Shown here one piece after another: positions 1 to 11,239 of a DNA stretch of 64,000 bases (position 1 is the first letter of the stretch; every line of letters begins with the position of its first letter). The translations under genes and the position numbers were made by a program. The notes under the pieces are model-generated. The model saw nothing but the letters and a program-made list of their open reading frames with translations. It ran no database searches and had not been told where the DNA came from. The stretch is from Gibbula magus (Eukaryota; Mollusca; Gastropoda; Trochida; Trochidae). Where the stretch lies: the NCBI GenBank assembly GCA_936450465.1, contig OW388293.1, forward strand, positions 45,853,040 through 45,917,039, read 5' to 3'.

Positions 1-178
1 GCTTGACCTCGCGGACCACTGGTGGTACTGCACTGAAATTCAGTGTAGCATTGCACCCAAACCTGACTGCGTGCAGAACAGTTCTCTACGGCAAACAAAG
101 TTGCCAAGCTCCTTGCGGGATTCGAATGCTGGACCTTTTAATACGAAGCCGAGCGCGCTAACTAATGCGTCATTTCCC
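1..178 (-). repeat. tRNA-derived SINE, cut by the window edge
   Basis: Read on the minus strand this begins near 178 with a tRNA-like head (gttagcgcgctcggcttcg, then a B-box-like cattcgaatccc). It continues into the body shared with the copies at 11395-11690 and 25793-26087: the gagaactgttct segment and the gtgcaatgctacactg segment. The 3' part lies outside the window. It sits beyond the last visible ankyrin exon, probably in that gene's intron. Confidence 0.8.
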
Positions 179-292
179 CCAACGAAAGAGCTACTATCAA
201 TAAGCATGTATACAGACCCACAAATGCGTACCTACTGAAAACTGATTTTTATTATAAAAAAAATAACATGAAATAGTTTATAAAATACATAC

Positions 293-3074
293 GTAAGATT
301 GGGCATATAGTTGAGAAGTAAGGCCGCAATAGCATCGTTGTTGTTGGAGAGTGCGATGTGGTAGGGCATGTTGTTATGTTTGTCTCTGACGTGGGGGAGA
401 GCGTCATTCTCGAGCAGTTTGCTACAGACCCCCTTGTAATTACGTTTAACGACATGGTGAAGAGGCGTCTGCCAGTCGTGGTCACAGGTGGAGGGGTTAG
501 CGCCTCGGTGCAGCAGGGTGTTCACGAGAATTTGTACCTTTGAAATCCGGAATTGAGTGGTCAATGGAAAATTATATATAAAATTAATTATGATCAGGTA
601 GAACATGCATTACATGTCAATGATGTCAGTTAGAATAAGTATTACCTGTACATGTCAGATGGAGCATGTATTATGATAGAAAAACCTTTATATGTTAAAC
701 ATACATTGTGATAGGTACATTGTACGTATATGACAGATTTTATCATATACTTAACCGGTTATTATTTCAGTACTGCGTCAATGAATCATGAGCTAAGATT
801 ATCAATTTCAGTTTCAAACCAATGCAAGTTTCATTTGCCCGAGGGACCCATGTTATGTAACAATATGAAAAACATTAATGAATTTTATAAAATAAGTTAC
901 GATGAAAATATGCATGTTATTTTATTTCAGTTCCAGTCCTTAAAAACCTCTTGGTCTGGATTTTAAATAAACTGACTCATACACCGTTGAACAAATTACG
1001 CTACAAGCTACATAGAGACACGAAAAGAAACATTAATTTCTGAAGTTAAATTCAAAAGAAACAAAATAATACGACAACCATGTGTCAATATCTACAAACC
1101 TTGACCTCTGTAGGTATCTGTGACGTCACGAATAACAATGCCTTGTCCTTCCCACCATGCTTCTCGATCAGTCTGTCAACCAACACTTCCGTTTCCGCTT
1201 CTTGTCGACCAATCAGGTGTGTCTGACTTTTGTTCACAACCTTAAGAAACAACATATTTTTTTTAAAAGACATTTTTCTTCAAGCACATTGCTCATATTT
1301 CCTGTGACATTTCACTGACATGGTACAAAGAAAAATAACCTCTTAAGGATAAACATGTTGTTTTAATTCAATACGCCTAGTAACTGAAAAAGTGTACGCT
1401 CAAAAGGGATGTGAGGTTGAAAAAGACCTGTCTATGAAAGTAACTTCAAATAATGGAGGGAAATCAACGCAGTATTTGGATATTGACTATATGCAATATA
1501 TGTATATTTGTTTAAACTGTTATTGAGACTTTTAATAAAAAGGTCAAACAATTGGAAATAATTTGAATATAGCAATTAACAACAGAGCGATGGAGACGTT
1601 AACTCTCTCTCTGAAAGTCGCACTCAAAGGCTATAACGTTCAAGGTTCGAGGATGTCACATTGATTACGTCACCTCTTTCTGGAAGGCGTCCTCTGTGAC
1701 GTCGGTACCCAGGAACTCAGCAACTGACGCTACAATCGGCAGGTGAGCTGTATCAGATGATTTTCGTCTCGTATTTTCTTCTGTTGAATAAAACCTTTAC
1801 GACTCATTCTTAAGAAGGTTTAGTTAACGATTTGAATTTTAAGTGATACTGAAATATAGATTGAGACATTTCTGTACAGAGTCAAGCATGAACTTATCCC
1901 TCACTGATCAAACAATCATCTTATTTCATCATCTTGTTTCATGTTTTGTTTTATCACCTGCCAGGCGAATATGTCAACCTACTAGCCATATAACGTGATA
2001 CTTGAAACGACTTTTCTAAACCGTATCACCCGGAACGAGGGACTTACAATGTTCCAGGAGGGTTTACACAGACAGTTGTAAACCATGTTAGAAGGAATTA
2101 TAATGATTGTACACCCTGATATATTTGCTAAGATGGCGGCTTGAAAGTAAAGATCTGAAGAAACTAACTTAGACTTATTTTGAAAAAATTCTTAAATTTA
2201 CGACAGAATATAAACAGCAAATGTTTTGCAGAAAGTGCGTCTCGAACCCGTATCCACTATCACCTGCAGTAACTGAGCTAACGTCTAGTCTACTGCGCCA
2301 ACGGGACAGATGAGATTTCACGGTACAAAAGCAACTCATATAGCGCGGCTGTTAACAGGCTGATATCAGCAAGGGATCCTCAATATAACGCCAGGGATTC
2401 TCAATATAACGCGATGACAATTTAAAAATCCTGTTTTATACTTAAAAACGGTTGATAATATGGAGAAACCATTCTACCTCGGATATGGTAAGGTTGTAGA
2501 CCCTGATAGTCAGGGAAAACCCTTGGATGCTTCGCATCCCCGGGTTTTTCGTTCCCATCAGGGTCCACAACCTTACCAACGGTGTGGTATTACGTCAATA
2601 TTGTTTAGAAATATTGTCTCAATTGACTGTTATTGGTAGGAAGCAATGCATTCCTCGAAATGAAATGGTATTACATGATTGGATACCGATTTGTATTCCC
2701 TATATCTTATATCAAAATAATATCCAAGAGCTAAGTTACCAGTTGTTTGAATTCTGCGAGGGGTTCGAACAGAAAAGTCAAGAATGTGTACTATTGCAGA
2801 ATGTGCAGATAGTTTGATCCCAAATAACAATATCACATCTGTTCATTGCCTAAAGTGTATGTATTTTCCAAGCTAAGAAGTACGCATGGTTCCGCATGTA
2901 CACATACGTAGGAGTTTTAAATAGATGCAGCACTCTATTAAAAGAATATATTTCACCAAGACACTTACCGGTCTCCTTGACATCTCTTAGCGCTATCTCA
3001 ACAGGCTTTAGGCGTTTCCGCAGTTGAAGTTCATCATCACTTTGGTTTCGCTTGTACTTCCGGTTTGTAGCCAT
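293..3074 (-). CDS. Ankyrin-repeat protein, first four coding exons (partial gene)
   Basis: Exons on the minus strand, in transcript order: 3074-2969, 1729-1674, 1240-1100, 537-293 (106, 56, 141 and 245 nt). The phases join cleanly (exon 1 ends phase 1; exon 2 runs phase 1 to 0; exon 3 is 0-0; exon 4 ends phase 2), giving about 182 codons before the gene leaves the window on the left. The start is the ATG at 3074 (context aagATGg), chosen over an ATG five codons upstream because of its better context. Residues 1-35 are basic and charged. Residues about 102-182 hold ankyrin repeats, with TPLHHVV, a GANPS-type turn, RDKHNNMPYHIA and IAALLLNYM. Donors are gtaagt, gtgacg, gtttgt and gtatgt. The last two acceptors are AAG rather than CAG. 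Ankyrin repeats are protein-binding scaffolds found in many families, so the full-length protein (scaffold, TRP-type channel or other) cannot be named from this portion. Exon 2 rests on phase fit and splice sites alone and is the least certain. Confidence 0.72.
2233..2306 (-). repeat. tRNA-like sequence, probably a SINE head
   Basis: On the minus strand there is an A-box-like tggcgcagtagactag / gttagctcag region and a B-box-like gggttcgagac. It does not fold into a convincing tRNA by eye and no CCA or clean acceptor stem is evident. It lies in intron 1 of the ankyrin gene. A tRNA pseudogene is the alternative. Confidence 0.4.
2487..2577. repeat. Short hairpin (foldback) element
   Basis: Arms at 2487-2507 and 2557-2577 are inverted repeats matching at 20 of 21 positions (ggtaaggttgt..). 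A second, inner hairpin is formed by aaaaccc..ggatgc / gcatcc..gggtttt. It resembles in plan the hairpins at 19157-19301 and 22384-22530. It lies inside intron 1 of the ankyrin gene. Confidence 0.6.
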
Positions 3075-6000
3075 CTTGGTTTGACACAAGCTAATATGGC
3101 TTGAGATCTGAATACAACAATAACATAATCATCTAGGGTCGTGGTGATTACAACAGCTACATCCAGTTGGTAGAGAAATCAACTGAAATCGAAAAATCAA
3201 AATGTAAAAGGATATAGTTTCAACATGACAAGGATGGTGTTACTTCTGTAAAAGACAATTAAAACAATATGAAAATCCTGAAATATACTAAAAACAGAAC
3301 TTTTTAGATGCATCAATTGATGAAACATCGACCAATAGGAACCTACCACATCAATGTCGTACATGTGCGCGGTGGACACCATTGATAGCACATTTTGATT
3401 GTAACTCGGGCGCTAATGGTCGCAATGGGCAGGTAACACAAATACAAAGCCATGTGACACATGATCCATATTAGTAATACCTCTATTCACCTCTGTCAGT
3501 TAGTTATCTCTGTCATTACTCATTACCATAATAACATTAAGTGTCAATCTCAGGCCCATCCTATATATCGCGTGTTTTTCCTCCCTCCCTTATTATCAGC
3601 TTATACCGACTATTTACAGTTGTAACGGTGTGTGTGTACGATGTAAGTGTAATTAGGTGAGGTGGTTTCGCTTTGATGATGTTTGCATGGTATGTGTTCA
3701 TAGATATATTCACGTCATATACATGCAAAGTGTACTTCTATTGCACGGTGTGAAGTATTCGTGTGTATGTAGCTAGAGCCCGAATTTAAAAAAAGGTCCG
3801 ATTATTTTATGCCTGTGGTTTTGTGTTGCAGTATTTTGAAATGTATACATGTGAAAATAGTGATTTTGAATGGTATATTACACAAATATACTACTGACTT
3901 TTTACATCAACACACAAGCTCTCTGTCATCTCCATTTCGTATCCCTATAATATTAATTACTTAAACAGTTTCTAATAACACAGCATCATTTAAAGAACAT
4001 AGAAAAGTGTTTTAATGGTCAAATGATATTCATGTCTGATAATTTCATACAGCAGCCAGTCCAGTTTGATTAGCAAATATGTATCGATTTTGCTGTGTCT
4101 TCTGTAATGTATCATGATTAGCACCTGAACAGGTAATACACGCGTCATGGCAAGGCCCTAATTAGTGAGAGGTAATCAGTACTGTCAGGTAATCACTACA
4201 TAATCTGATGTTTTATAACAGTTCATAAAACGTATCAATTACGACAATATCCTCATGCATCCTTCACTTTAAATACATGGCCTTGAAGCAGTAGTATTCC
4301 AAAGTTAAATATCCTGTATAATAAGTCAATAAATTAATGGTACTTTGAATACGGGCGATTCGACTCAATAACCCTCCCTTTCACACTAAGAAAACTGAAC
4401 GCTAATACGTTAACGTGCCTAATTTTAGGCGTGTAGTGGTGAAAGGGATACAATGTAATAGTGGTAATTGGCGAATTACTTATCAATTGAGATTAACTAC
4501 AGTTTGTGTATATATAGATATTCTTGTTTCAGGTAAGAACATTGCTTATGATAAGGTTTTAAAAAATATTCAACTGGTATCAATGCATTCTAAAAACAGT
4601 TGAAGTTGAAGGGTAGTTCTTCATATTCATATTCAGTTTATTTATCATACTGAATAACACTAGTTATATTATATATAATAATTAGAAGAGGAATGTAAGA
4701 TGAAAGAATGCTCACATGTGTGGATGAAAATTTCGTTATTGTGAACAATACGGCGTTTCGTGATTACTGAAACAATGTGATATTAATGTGACAATAAGAA
4801 GTCATCTTACGTACAATCAGATACACCTGCAGACCTATTCTCAGACGTTAGTGTATGTTCCTATTGATATATTCCTAACACTAATGGCATCGTCGTGGCA
4901 ACTGAGTATTTACCAAATTACCAGTTCCAGAAAGAGGCTGATAGGCTTGGCCTCATTCTGCACGTGCAGTCACGTGACACGGACCTGTCAACCAGGAATG
5001 TGTGTCATTCGCACTGCCATGTATATACTTGTGCATCGATGTTACACAATTATGATGAATATAGATGGGTGCTTCCTTCTAAAACGTTACTTTTGAAGGA
5101 TATTACGGTTGTTGATATATATATATTACACTGACATATTGTAATTAAACAAAGACTTTCATTTAAGAAATGATACTAATTTATAAGAATGAAAAATTAC
5201 CTTTTTGTTTGTTCAAAACTTATAATTACCATAATCATTTACATCATCTATATAATAAGAAAAGTGGAATAATCGTGTGTTTTTTTATCTAAATACTTTC
5301 GGCGTTCATAAACTTATAAGTGTATAGATGTGTTTTAAATTAAAACAAGTAGTCAATATGAAACCATTTTAAATTTAACTTCATAACGAAATCTAAACGA
5401 AGCGTGACATTGTTCAATTTTCATGTTATCAGTGGAAACGTGGTTCTATCAAATGTGTTCTTATCAGTATTTGCATGTGAGCATCTACTTTCACCATTTT
5501 TACCCCATACCAGTGTATGTAAGTATCGCGGTCTTTTAAGTTCTGCCCAGTATAGAATAAAATGTGATCGAAAACATATTTAGAAATTATCAGAACGAAA
5601 AGGTTTCATATTAATTTTTCTCTATTTTGTTTACAGGTCACGGTGGCTGAATGGGTAAGCTGTTTGTATAGACAGTGTTGACAGTTGGTGCCATATCCTG
5701 AGGATGTGGGTTCGAATCCCGAGAAATGTACAAGAACCATTAGAGTGTTAGAACCAAATAGGAACACTCAAACACATATACCAATGCCAAGATCTCAAGA
5801 CACAAGGAATGAATTCTTTTGAATAAATTTAATGTTTCTTATGTTCCTCTTTCTTTGGTATTTTAAAGTACACGTGGAGAAATATCAAATGTTCAAGGAT
5901 GCTATTCACAAAAAGACATTCAGTAGTAACATGTTTTATCCCAAAAAAGTCGATCTTGACACGTTACGTTGTTTATAAAACAGTTCATTCCTATAACTGT

Positions 6001-6829
6001 TAGGGGGTCTCGACCATTATTACCATGAGTATATTTCTCAAATAGCATACAATACTGTCAGTATACTGACACAATGAGAGAAATGACGCGGGACATTGGT
6101 AGACATATTCTAAGTCTACATGTCTTATCTATCTTCACATCAGACCAGGAATGCATCTTCACACAAATGAATACGTGACATATCTTTAACTATAGCTTTG
6201 AATGACCAAATATGTCAAAATATTTCCGTATTACTTTTACAGAAGTAACTTGTTATTTCTCTCTATAAACAGTTGACAAAAGCCGTACAGACAACAGAAT
6301 GAAGTATACAGTTTTACTTACCAATAATGTAATGTAAATAGTCTAAGTGATATATATCCCGCTTACAAGAAGCCACTTCCTCAAAAATGGGTCACAGCCA
6401 GCGGGGATGCCCCGAATATCCTAAACACGAGCACATGGCGAGACGATAATTATCCAAGGTAGTTTTGGCGAGAAACTCCGTGTTCCGAAATCTGATACAT
6501 GCAAGAGAAACACAAGTCTTCTGTGATGTACACAACGCAGCCTCTGTCAACTTATCGACTAACGTTACGTTCTGATAGTGACCAGTCTTGTCTGTCTATC
6601 ATGTATATGTACATGCACTTCCGCAAAGTTGTAGTGTCGTCATGCTTCGGGAAACCTGTACACCCACGGTCATAGTTAAACGTTTAGCCTGTACTGTTTC
6701 CACGAAACTGCTCTTTAAGAAAAATGGTGGTTTCATTGTAATGGCTGGTTATTGTCAACGGCCAATGTACTTCTATTTAGTAGTTATTTGTAGATCGAGA
6801 CTGCATAAAACAAATGGCCCCGGGACATA
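3075..6829. other. No gene seen; upstream of the ankyrin gene
   Basis: AT-rich sequence with only short open frames that lack recognisable motifs or paired splice sites. The promoter of the ankyrin gene should lie in its first part, but no TATA box or clear initiator could be assigned. A tRNA-like sequence is listed separately. Confidence 0.5.
5636..5722 (+). repeat. tRNA-like sequence (Leu/Ser-like), SINE head or pseudogene
   Basis: It starts gtcacggtggctgaatggg, like the D-arm side of a class II tRNA, and ends with a good B box, gtgggttcgaatccc. The acceptor stem does not pair well at the 3' end and the middle is longer than a normal anticodon plus variable arm. A tRNA-derived repeat head is therefore more likely than a working tRNA gene. 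Confidence 0.45.
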
Positions 6830-7266
6830 TGTAACATAGTCATTCAATAATATGTATGTTGTTAGCATCTTGAATGTGTTGTACCTGCTAATACCATCTC
6901 CACAGGAGTTTAATTTAATCTACTTAGGGACCAGGGTGATACATGCTACTCCCTACCAGTCATCTGTTTGCAAACGTGTTGTTAGGATTAGTTGCTAGAT
7001 GGCTTGTGCCTATAAGACTCGGGATCGAGAAAGGGGAGGCAGAACGGCTCTGAGAGCGGACTGGACCACAGAGATGTGAGGACCCACGAGACTCGCACGG
7101 GTGATGGCCGGAGGTGGTCCAGGGAGGAGAGGAAGCTTGGAGTATGACTGTTGCACTAAGCTATGCTAATCCAGTCTAGTTGTTGTCATCATTAAATGCC
7201 GGTCAACTTGACCAGAAAAGCCAGACCTGTTTTTGTTGGATCTTCGAAGTGTGCTGTTGTGCTACA
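6830..7266 (+). repeat. 5' LTR
   Basis: 437 bp, TG...CA ends. Within it are a TATA-like tataag at 7011-7016 and an attaaa polyadenylation-type hexamer at 7191-7196. The spacing of about 180 bp between them fits a U3-R-U5 layout. Confidence 0.9.
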
Positions 7267-7278
7267 CAGGGATCCTTT

Positions 7279-7297
7279 TGGTGCCGTGACCCGGATC
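7279..7297 (+). promoter_or_regulatory. Primer-binding site, tRNA-His type
   Basis: tggtgccgtgac pairs over 12 bases with the CCA end of animal tRNA-His. The next bases (ccggatc) match apart from a C for T change tolerated by G-U pairing. It lies 12 bases after the LTR end. Confidence 0.75.
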
Positions 7298-8362
7298 CAA
7301 CAAACAGGGACCATCTGGGAATTGGTATGTGTGGATTGTTTGATAACCTTCTCTCTTCTCTGGACCAGTGTTTGAAGTGTATATATGTAGGTATGTATCT
7401 ATGAATATACTAGTTTGGAAGAAGACGGGACTAGGGGATATGATGGATTAAGGATTTAGGATCAACGCTTATATGCACAATCGGTTCAGGGGTTTAACAG
7501 GAAATGATATACCTGGGAATGGTTGACTGAGTCAAAATGGGGTCACGTTCTGTTTTGATTGAGCAGTCTGATGGTAGGAATAGCTAATGGGCTATTACAG
7601 AGTATTATTTTAATGCGAACATTCGATCAGGGCTAAGACAGATGCTGTCATGGAAAGGCTAGAATTAATAGTGTCAATGAAGTTGAGTTAACTGGGAATA
7701 ACGTATGGAAGATGGGGAGGGCTGGCAGTTGGATGAAGTTGGGAAATCCTAAAGTCTGAGGCAGTGTTGGATTAATATCTGGGTACATTACGGTATGTGA
7801 ATAAGACCGAGAAGGCATCACAGTAATGTTGTAACTCAGGAGATAAAACTCCACACTGATTGATTTGAATGATCTTGTAGTCAGACCGGTTACTTTTGGA
7901 TAATCCATCTGAAGAGAGTAACATGTGCCTCTGATGGATTAGTCCTGGGTCTTGAGGTCAGGGATAGACCTACTAAATCCAACCAAGCATAAGGTTAGGC
8001 AAAGGGTAGTTCTAGGGCTAAAGAAATTGATATGAACACCCAATAATCATGAAGTCTGAAGGGGAAAATAACACAACGCAAAGGTAGGAATTTACTGTAG
8101 ACTATAATCCCTCTGGCATAAGAGATTTCAGCTTAAAGAGTAAATATACATGTATATAGGTGAAAATGTAGACGATCATGTGCGTTACTTAGATGGTTTA
8201 TTCAAGGCAGTACCGAAGTATGGGAAATGTTACTTTCTGGGAATATAGGTTATTGAGCTTGGAAGTATATTACTATAACATGGAAGATTAAGTAACTGTA
8301 GGGTTTGGATAGGGAACCCTGAGAAGAGAGGATGGGGAAATGACAATTGGCATGTCCAACGA

Positions 8363-8680
8363 CCGGGTGTGTCTGCTGAAACAGAAGACGTGAATGTCAT
8401 CATAGGATATGATGAATCTGCTGCACCCCCACGTGAGGATGACCAAAGTCTCCAGATAGAAGATGGAAATTGACAGCCGTAGACTCGACCCCGGGATGTG
8501 ATCGACGGAGCAGTGCACCCTTGAAAATATGAGGGTGTTGAATCAAAAATTGGTGATTAAAGATACAGGACGGTGTCTGCCGAAGCAGGGGACGTGGTGA
8601 TCGTCACTAGATCGGATTGATCTGCACCTCATGTATGGATCACCAATGTTTCCGGAGCGAATGTGGGAATCCGTCAGCTG
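8363..8680 (+). repeat. Degenerate internal duplication in the LTR element
   Basis: Two related stretches of about 105 bp (about 8363-8470 and 8568-8672) share the pattern gtgtctgc(t/c)gaa..gacgtg..gat..tctgcac and then gaggatgac / gtatggatcacc. In one frame each gives a short peptide beginning VSAE, so this may be an eroded, duplicated coding remnant. It is too short to assign to gag, pol or env. Confidence 0.4.
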
Positions 8681-9114
8681 GAGGAGCGACCCTGGTGTTT
8701 CTCGGAATGAAGAACCCGGATAGTGGGTCATGGCCAGCAAGGGAACGGGGACCAGTCTACGGCGGCCAAATGATGATATGCAATTTATTGTATTGTAATT
8801 TATTTTTTGTGAATAACTTCATTGTATCAATTGGCCTTATTGTATATGATGTACTATATATTCTTATAATGTATGCACTTGTTGTGCACTTGCTAGGTCA
8901 TTGATTGTTCTGTTAATACATGATATGTTATGATAATGAATGTTTTCACGATGTCCTTGTATTATGATCATGTTACTGTGGTGAAAAAGTATTATTTGTG
9001 AATGTTGATGAATGCATAGAAATATTACAGCTATCTACTATTAATGTTCCTGTCCTGGGTCAAGAGAACTAAAGAAATCTATGTATCATATATTTCTTGT
9101 TGGTGATGGAGTAG

Positions 9115-9551
9115 TGTAACATAGTCATTCAATAATATGTATGTTGTTAGCATCTTGAATGTGTTGTACCTGCTAATACCATCTCCACAGAAGTTTAATA
9201 TAATCTACTTAGGGACCAGGGTGATACATGCTACTCCCTACCAGTCATCTGTTTGCAAACGTGTTGTTAGGATTAGTTGCTAGATGGATTGTGCCTATAA
9301 GACTCGGGATCGAGAAAGGGGAGGCAGAACGGCTCTGAGAGCGGACTGGACCACAGAGATGTGAGGACCCACGAGACTCGCACGGGTGATGGCCGGAGGT
9401 GGTCCAGGGAGGAGAGGAAGCTTGGAGTATGACTGTTGCACTAAGCTATGCTAATCCAGTCTAGTTGTTGTCATCATTAAATGCCGGTCAACTTGACCAG
9501 AAAAGCCAGACCTGTTTTTGTTGGATCTTCGAAGTGTGCTGTTGTGCTACA
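9115..9551 (+). repeat. 3' LTR
   Basis: 437 bp, the same as the left LTR except for about three substitutions. It carries the attaaa hexamer at 9476-9481 and is followed by the target duplication cata. Confidence 0.9.
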
Positions 9552-10091
9552 CATACCCTGACACGAAGACCCAATCGACAGGTCATTGAATCTACGAGGT
9601 CAGGTCTGGTGATGCCTGTAGGGTAAATAACTGAAAAATGTGTCGTAGGTGCGAAATACGTACCTTTACACAGGTTGAATGTTTTAAAAACCGTTCACTA
9701 TTTCCTTAGTTATGCTATCAGATTGAGAGAGTGTTATTCTATAACTATTGAATTATACATTGAAAATGCGTGCATGTATCTAAATATTGTTGCCTCGGAA
9801 GAGGGATATTGACGAGAAGAGACCATGGTAAATGTAATCGTCGACACATATACATAAATATATCGTCATTGTTGTTTGCTTGCTATACAATTGTATAGTT
9901 TAAGAGTAAAAGTCATTATGCCAATGAATGTCGTCATATTGGATGTAATTCTGGGTGTCATATCGATGTCATATCGGACTTGTCAAAAGGCTATTAGAAG
10001 TCAAGGGCGCTGTAGCACGCCGTTCTTACTGAAATAAAGTGCTCTCACAAAAAGGTAAACAAGTATTACCTGTTGTATCCCAACTATGGAT

Positions 10092-10187
10092 CTATCCCAT
10101 CTTAAGATGGGATAGCTCTCAGGGCTATCCCAACTGTGGATGAATTGCTATCTCAAGTTGGGATATCCCATCTTATGATGGGATAGC
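10092..10187. repeat. Pair of palindromes of the tatcccatctt type
   Basis: 10092-10115 is a perfect 24-bp palindrome with half-site ctatcccatctt. 10164-10185 is a near-perfect copy. A further ctatcccaact motif lies between them (10125-10134) and again at 10337-10346, beyond the adjacent minisatellite. Confidence 0.8.
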
Positions 10188-10205
10188 AGAACTTTTTAGA
10201 AAAAA

Positions 10206-10336
10206 ATGAGTTTGATGAAAAAAATGTATTTTGATGTAAAAACTGACTTTGATGAAAAAACTGACTTGGATGAAAAAACCGATTTTGATGAAAAAACTGA
10301 CTTTGATGAGAAAACTGTTTTTCATGAAAAAAAATA
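10206..10336. repeat. 18-bp minisatellite
   Basis: About seven tandem units of ctgactttgatgaaaaaa with substitutions. Because the unit is a multiple of three, open frames on both strands (repeated TDFDEK on plus) are a by-product and not a gene. Confidence 0.85.
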
Positions 10337-10487
10337 CCTATCCCAACTAAGGATATATCCAATTAACACACAGTTTAGAATTGAAATGCTATTTAAGATA
10401 TTATTTGTCTTAAATACAAAAACTATTATCATAAATGAAGTGCTTAGATGTTAAAACATGCACATTTAACATTTCACCGCAACACAC

Positions 10488-10605
10488 AGCCACCATGGCG
10501 TTGCAGGCTTTCTCCCTGCAATAACACTACCAGCCGTGATATGAGTGAAAAACTCTTGAAAGTGGCGTTAAACCCCAACTCACCTAACCTCAAAGCATTT
10601 GAAAA
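10488..10605 (+). repeat. 3' half of a SINE
   Basis: It matches the 3' part of the SINE at 25793-26087: the ggctttctccctgcaataac segment, ccgtgatatgagtgaaaaa, and the tail gtggcgttaaaccccaactc. The tRNA-like head is missing, as expected for 5' truncation at insertion. Confidence 0.75.
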
Positions 10606-11239
10606 CTACACCCTGCAAACGCTGGAGTGAATGAAGGCGCGCTAAGGAGCTTCTATGGTCACTGAATATTCAAGACCTATCCATCGCGAGACGTTTCACC
10701 AGAAAATAGGTCTGCAGGGTATTCTTAGTATTCCATGTAAAGCTTGTAATGGCCTTGACCAGGTATGATTCATGCCTCAATGTCAGCTTGTTCTCGTGAC
10801 TGATAAGAGGTATGAACTCTGGCTTGTTGTAGCATTGATTTAGAGGAACTATAAATGTATTGCATGTTGTGTAGTGTGCACATTTTAATGCCTCCAATTG
10901 AGAATAAGACCCGGTCAAGCTTGTGTAACTTGTTTGTGACTGTCAAAGATATCAAATATAACTGCAAAATAGCTTCTTGATAAAATATCGAATACAAGGG
11001 TAATTATTTTTTATTAACTTAAAAGTGTTTTCTGAGTGATTTTACCCATGTTAATGTTCACCTTGTTGCAAGACTGGTAGCAAAAATTCCAAACAGGTTT
11101 GCTTTTTATGAACGTTTATGTTCATATAATTCAATATAAGATTACCCTTTTTGACAAGACAATATTTCACATTATTATAACCAAATATCTATCATTTTTA
11201 TGCATAGTTTATATTCCGTAAAATAGTAGTAAAATAGTG

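Larger units (their letters stand above)
6830..9551 (+). mobile_element. Intact non-autonomous LTR retrotransposon
   Basis: Two direct repeats of exactly 437 bp (6830-7266 and 9115-9551) start TGTAAC and end CTACA. By eye they differ at only three positions. The element is flanked by the 4-bp direct repeat cata (6826-6829 and 9552-9555), a target-site duplication. A primer-binding site at 7279-7297 (tggtgccgtgacccggatc) follows the left LTR by 12 bases and is complementary to the 3' end of animal tRNA-His. The 1.85-kb interior has no gag or pol frame, so it must have been mobilised by a partner element. LTR identity argues for a recent insertion. The orientation is set by the primer site. No strong polypurine tract precedes 9115. 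Clade (Ty3-type or BEL/Pao) cannot be decided without pol. Confidence 0.92.

Noticed and set aside
5636..5722. Functional tRNA gene
   Set aside because: Good B box but poor acceptor stem pairing and irregular middle length; repeat head or pseudogene is more likely.
10448..10630. 60-codon plus frame
   Set aside because: Lies in the 3' half of a SINE.
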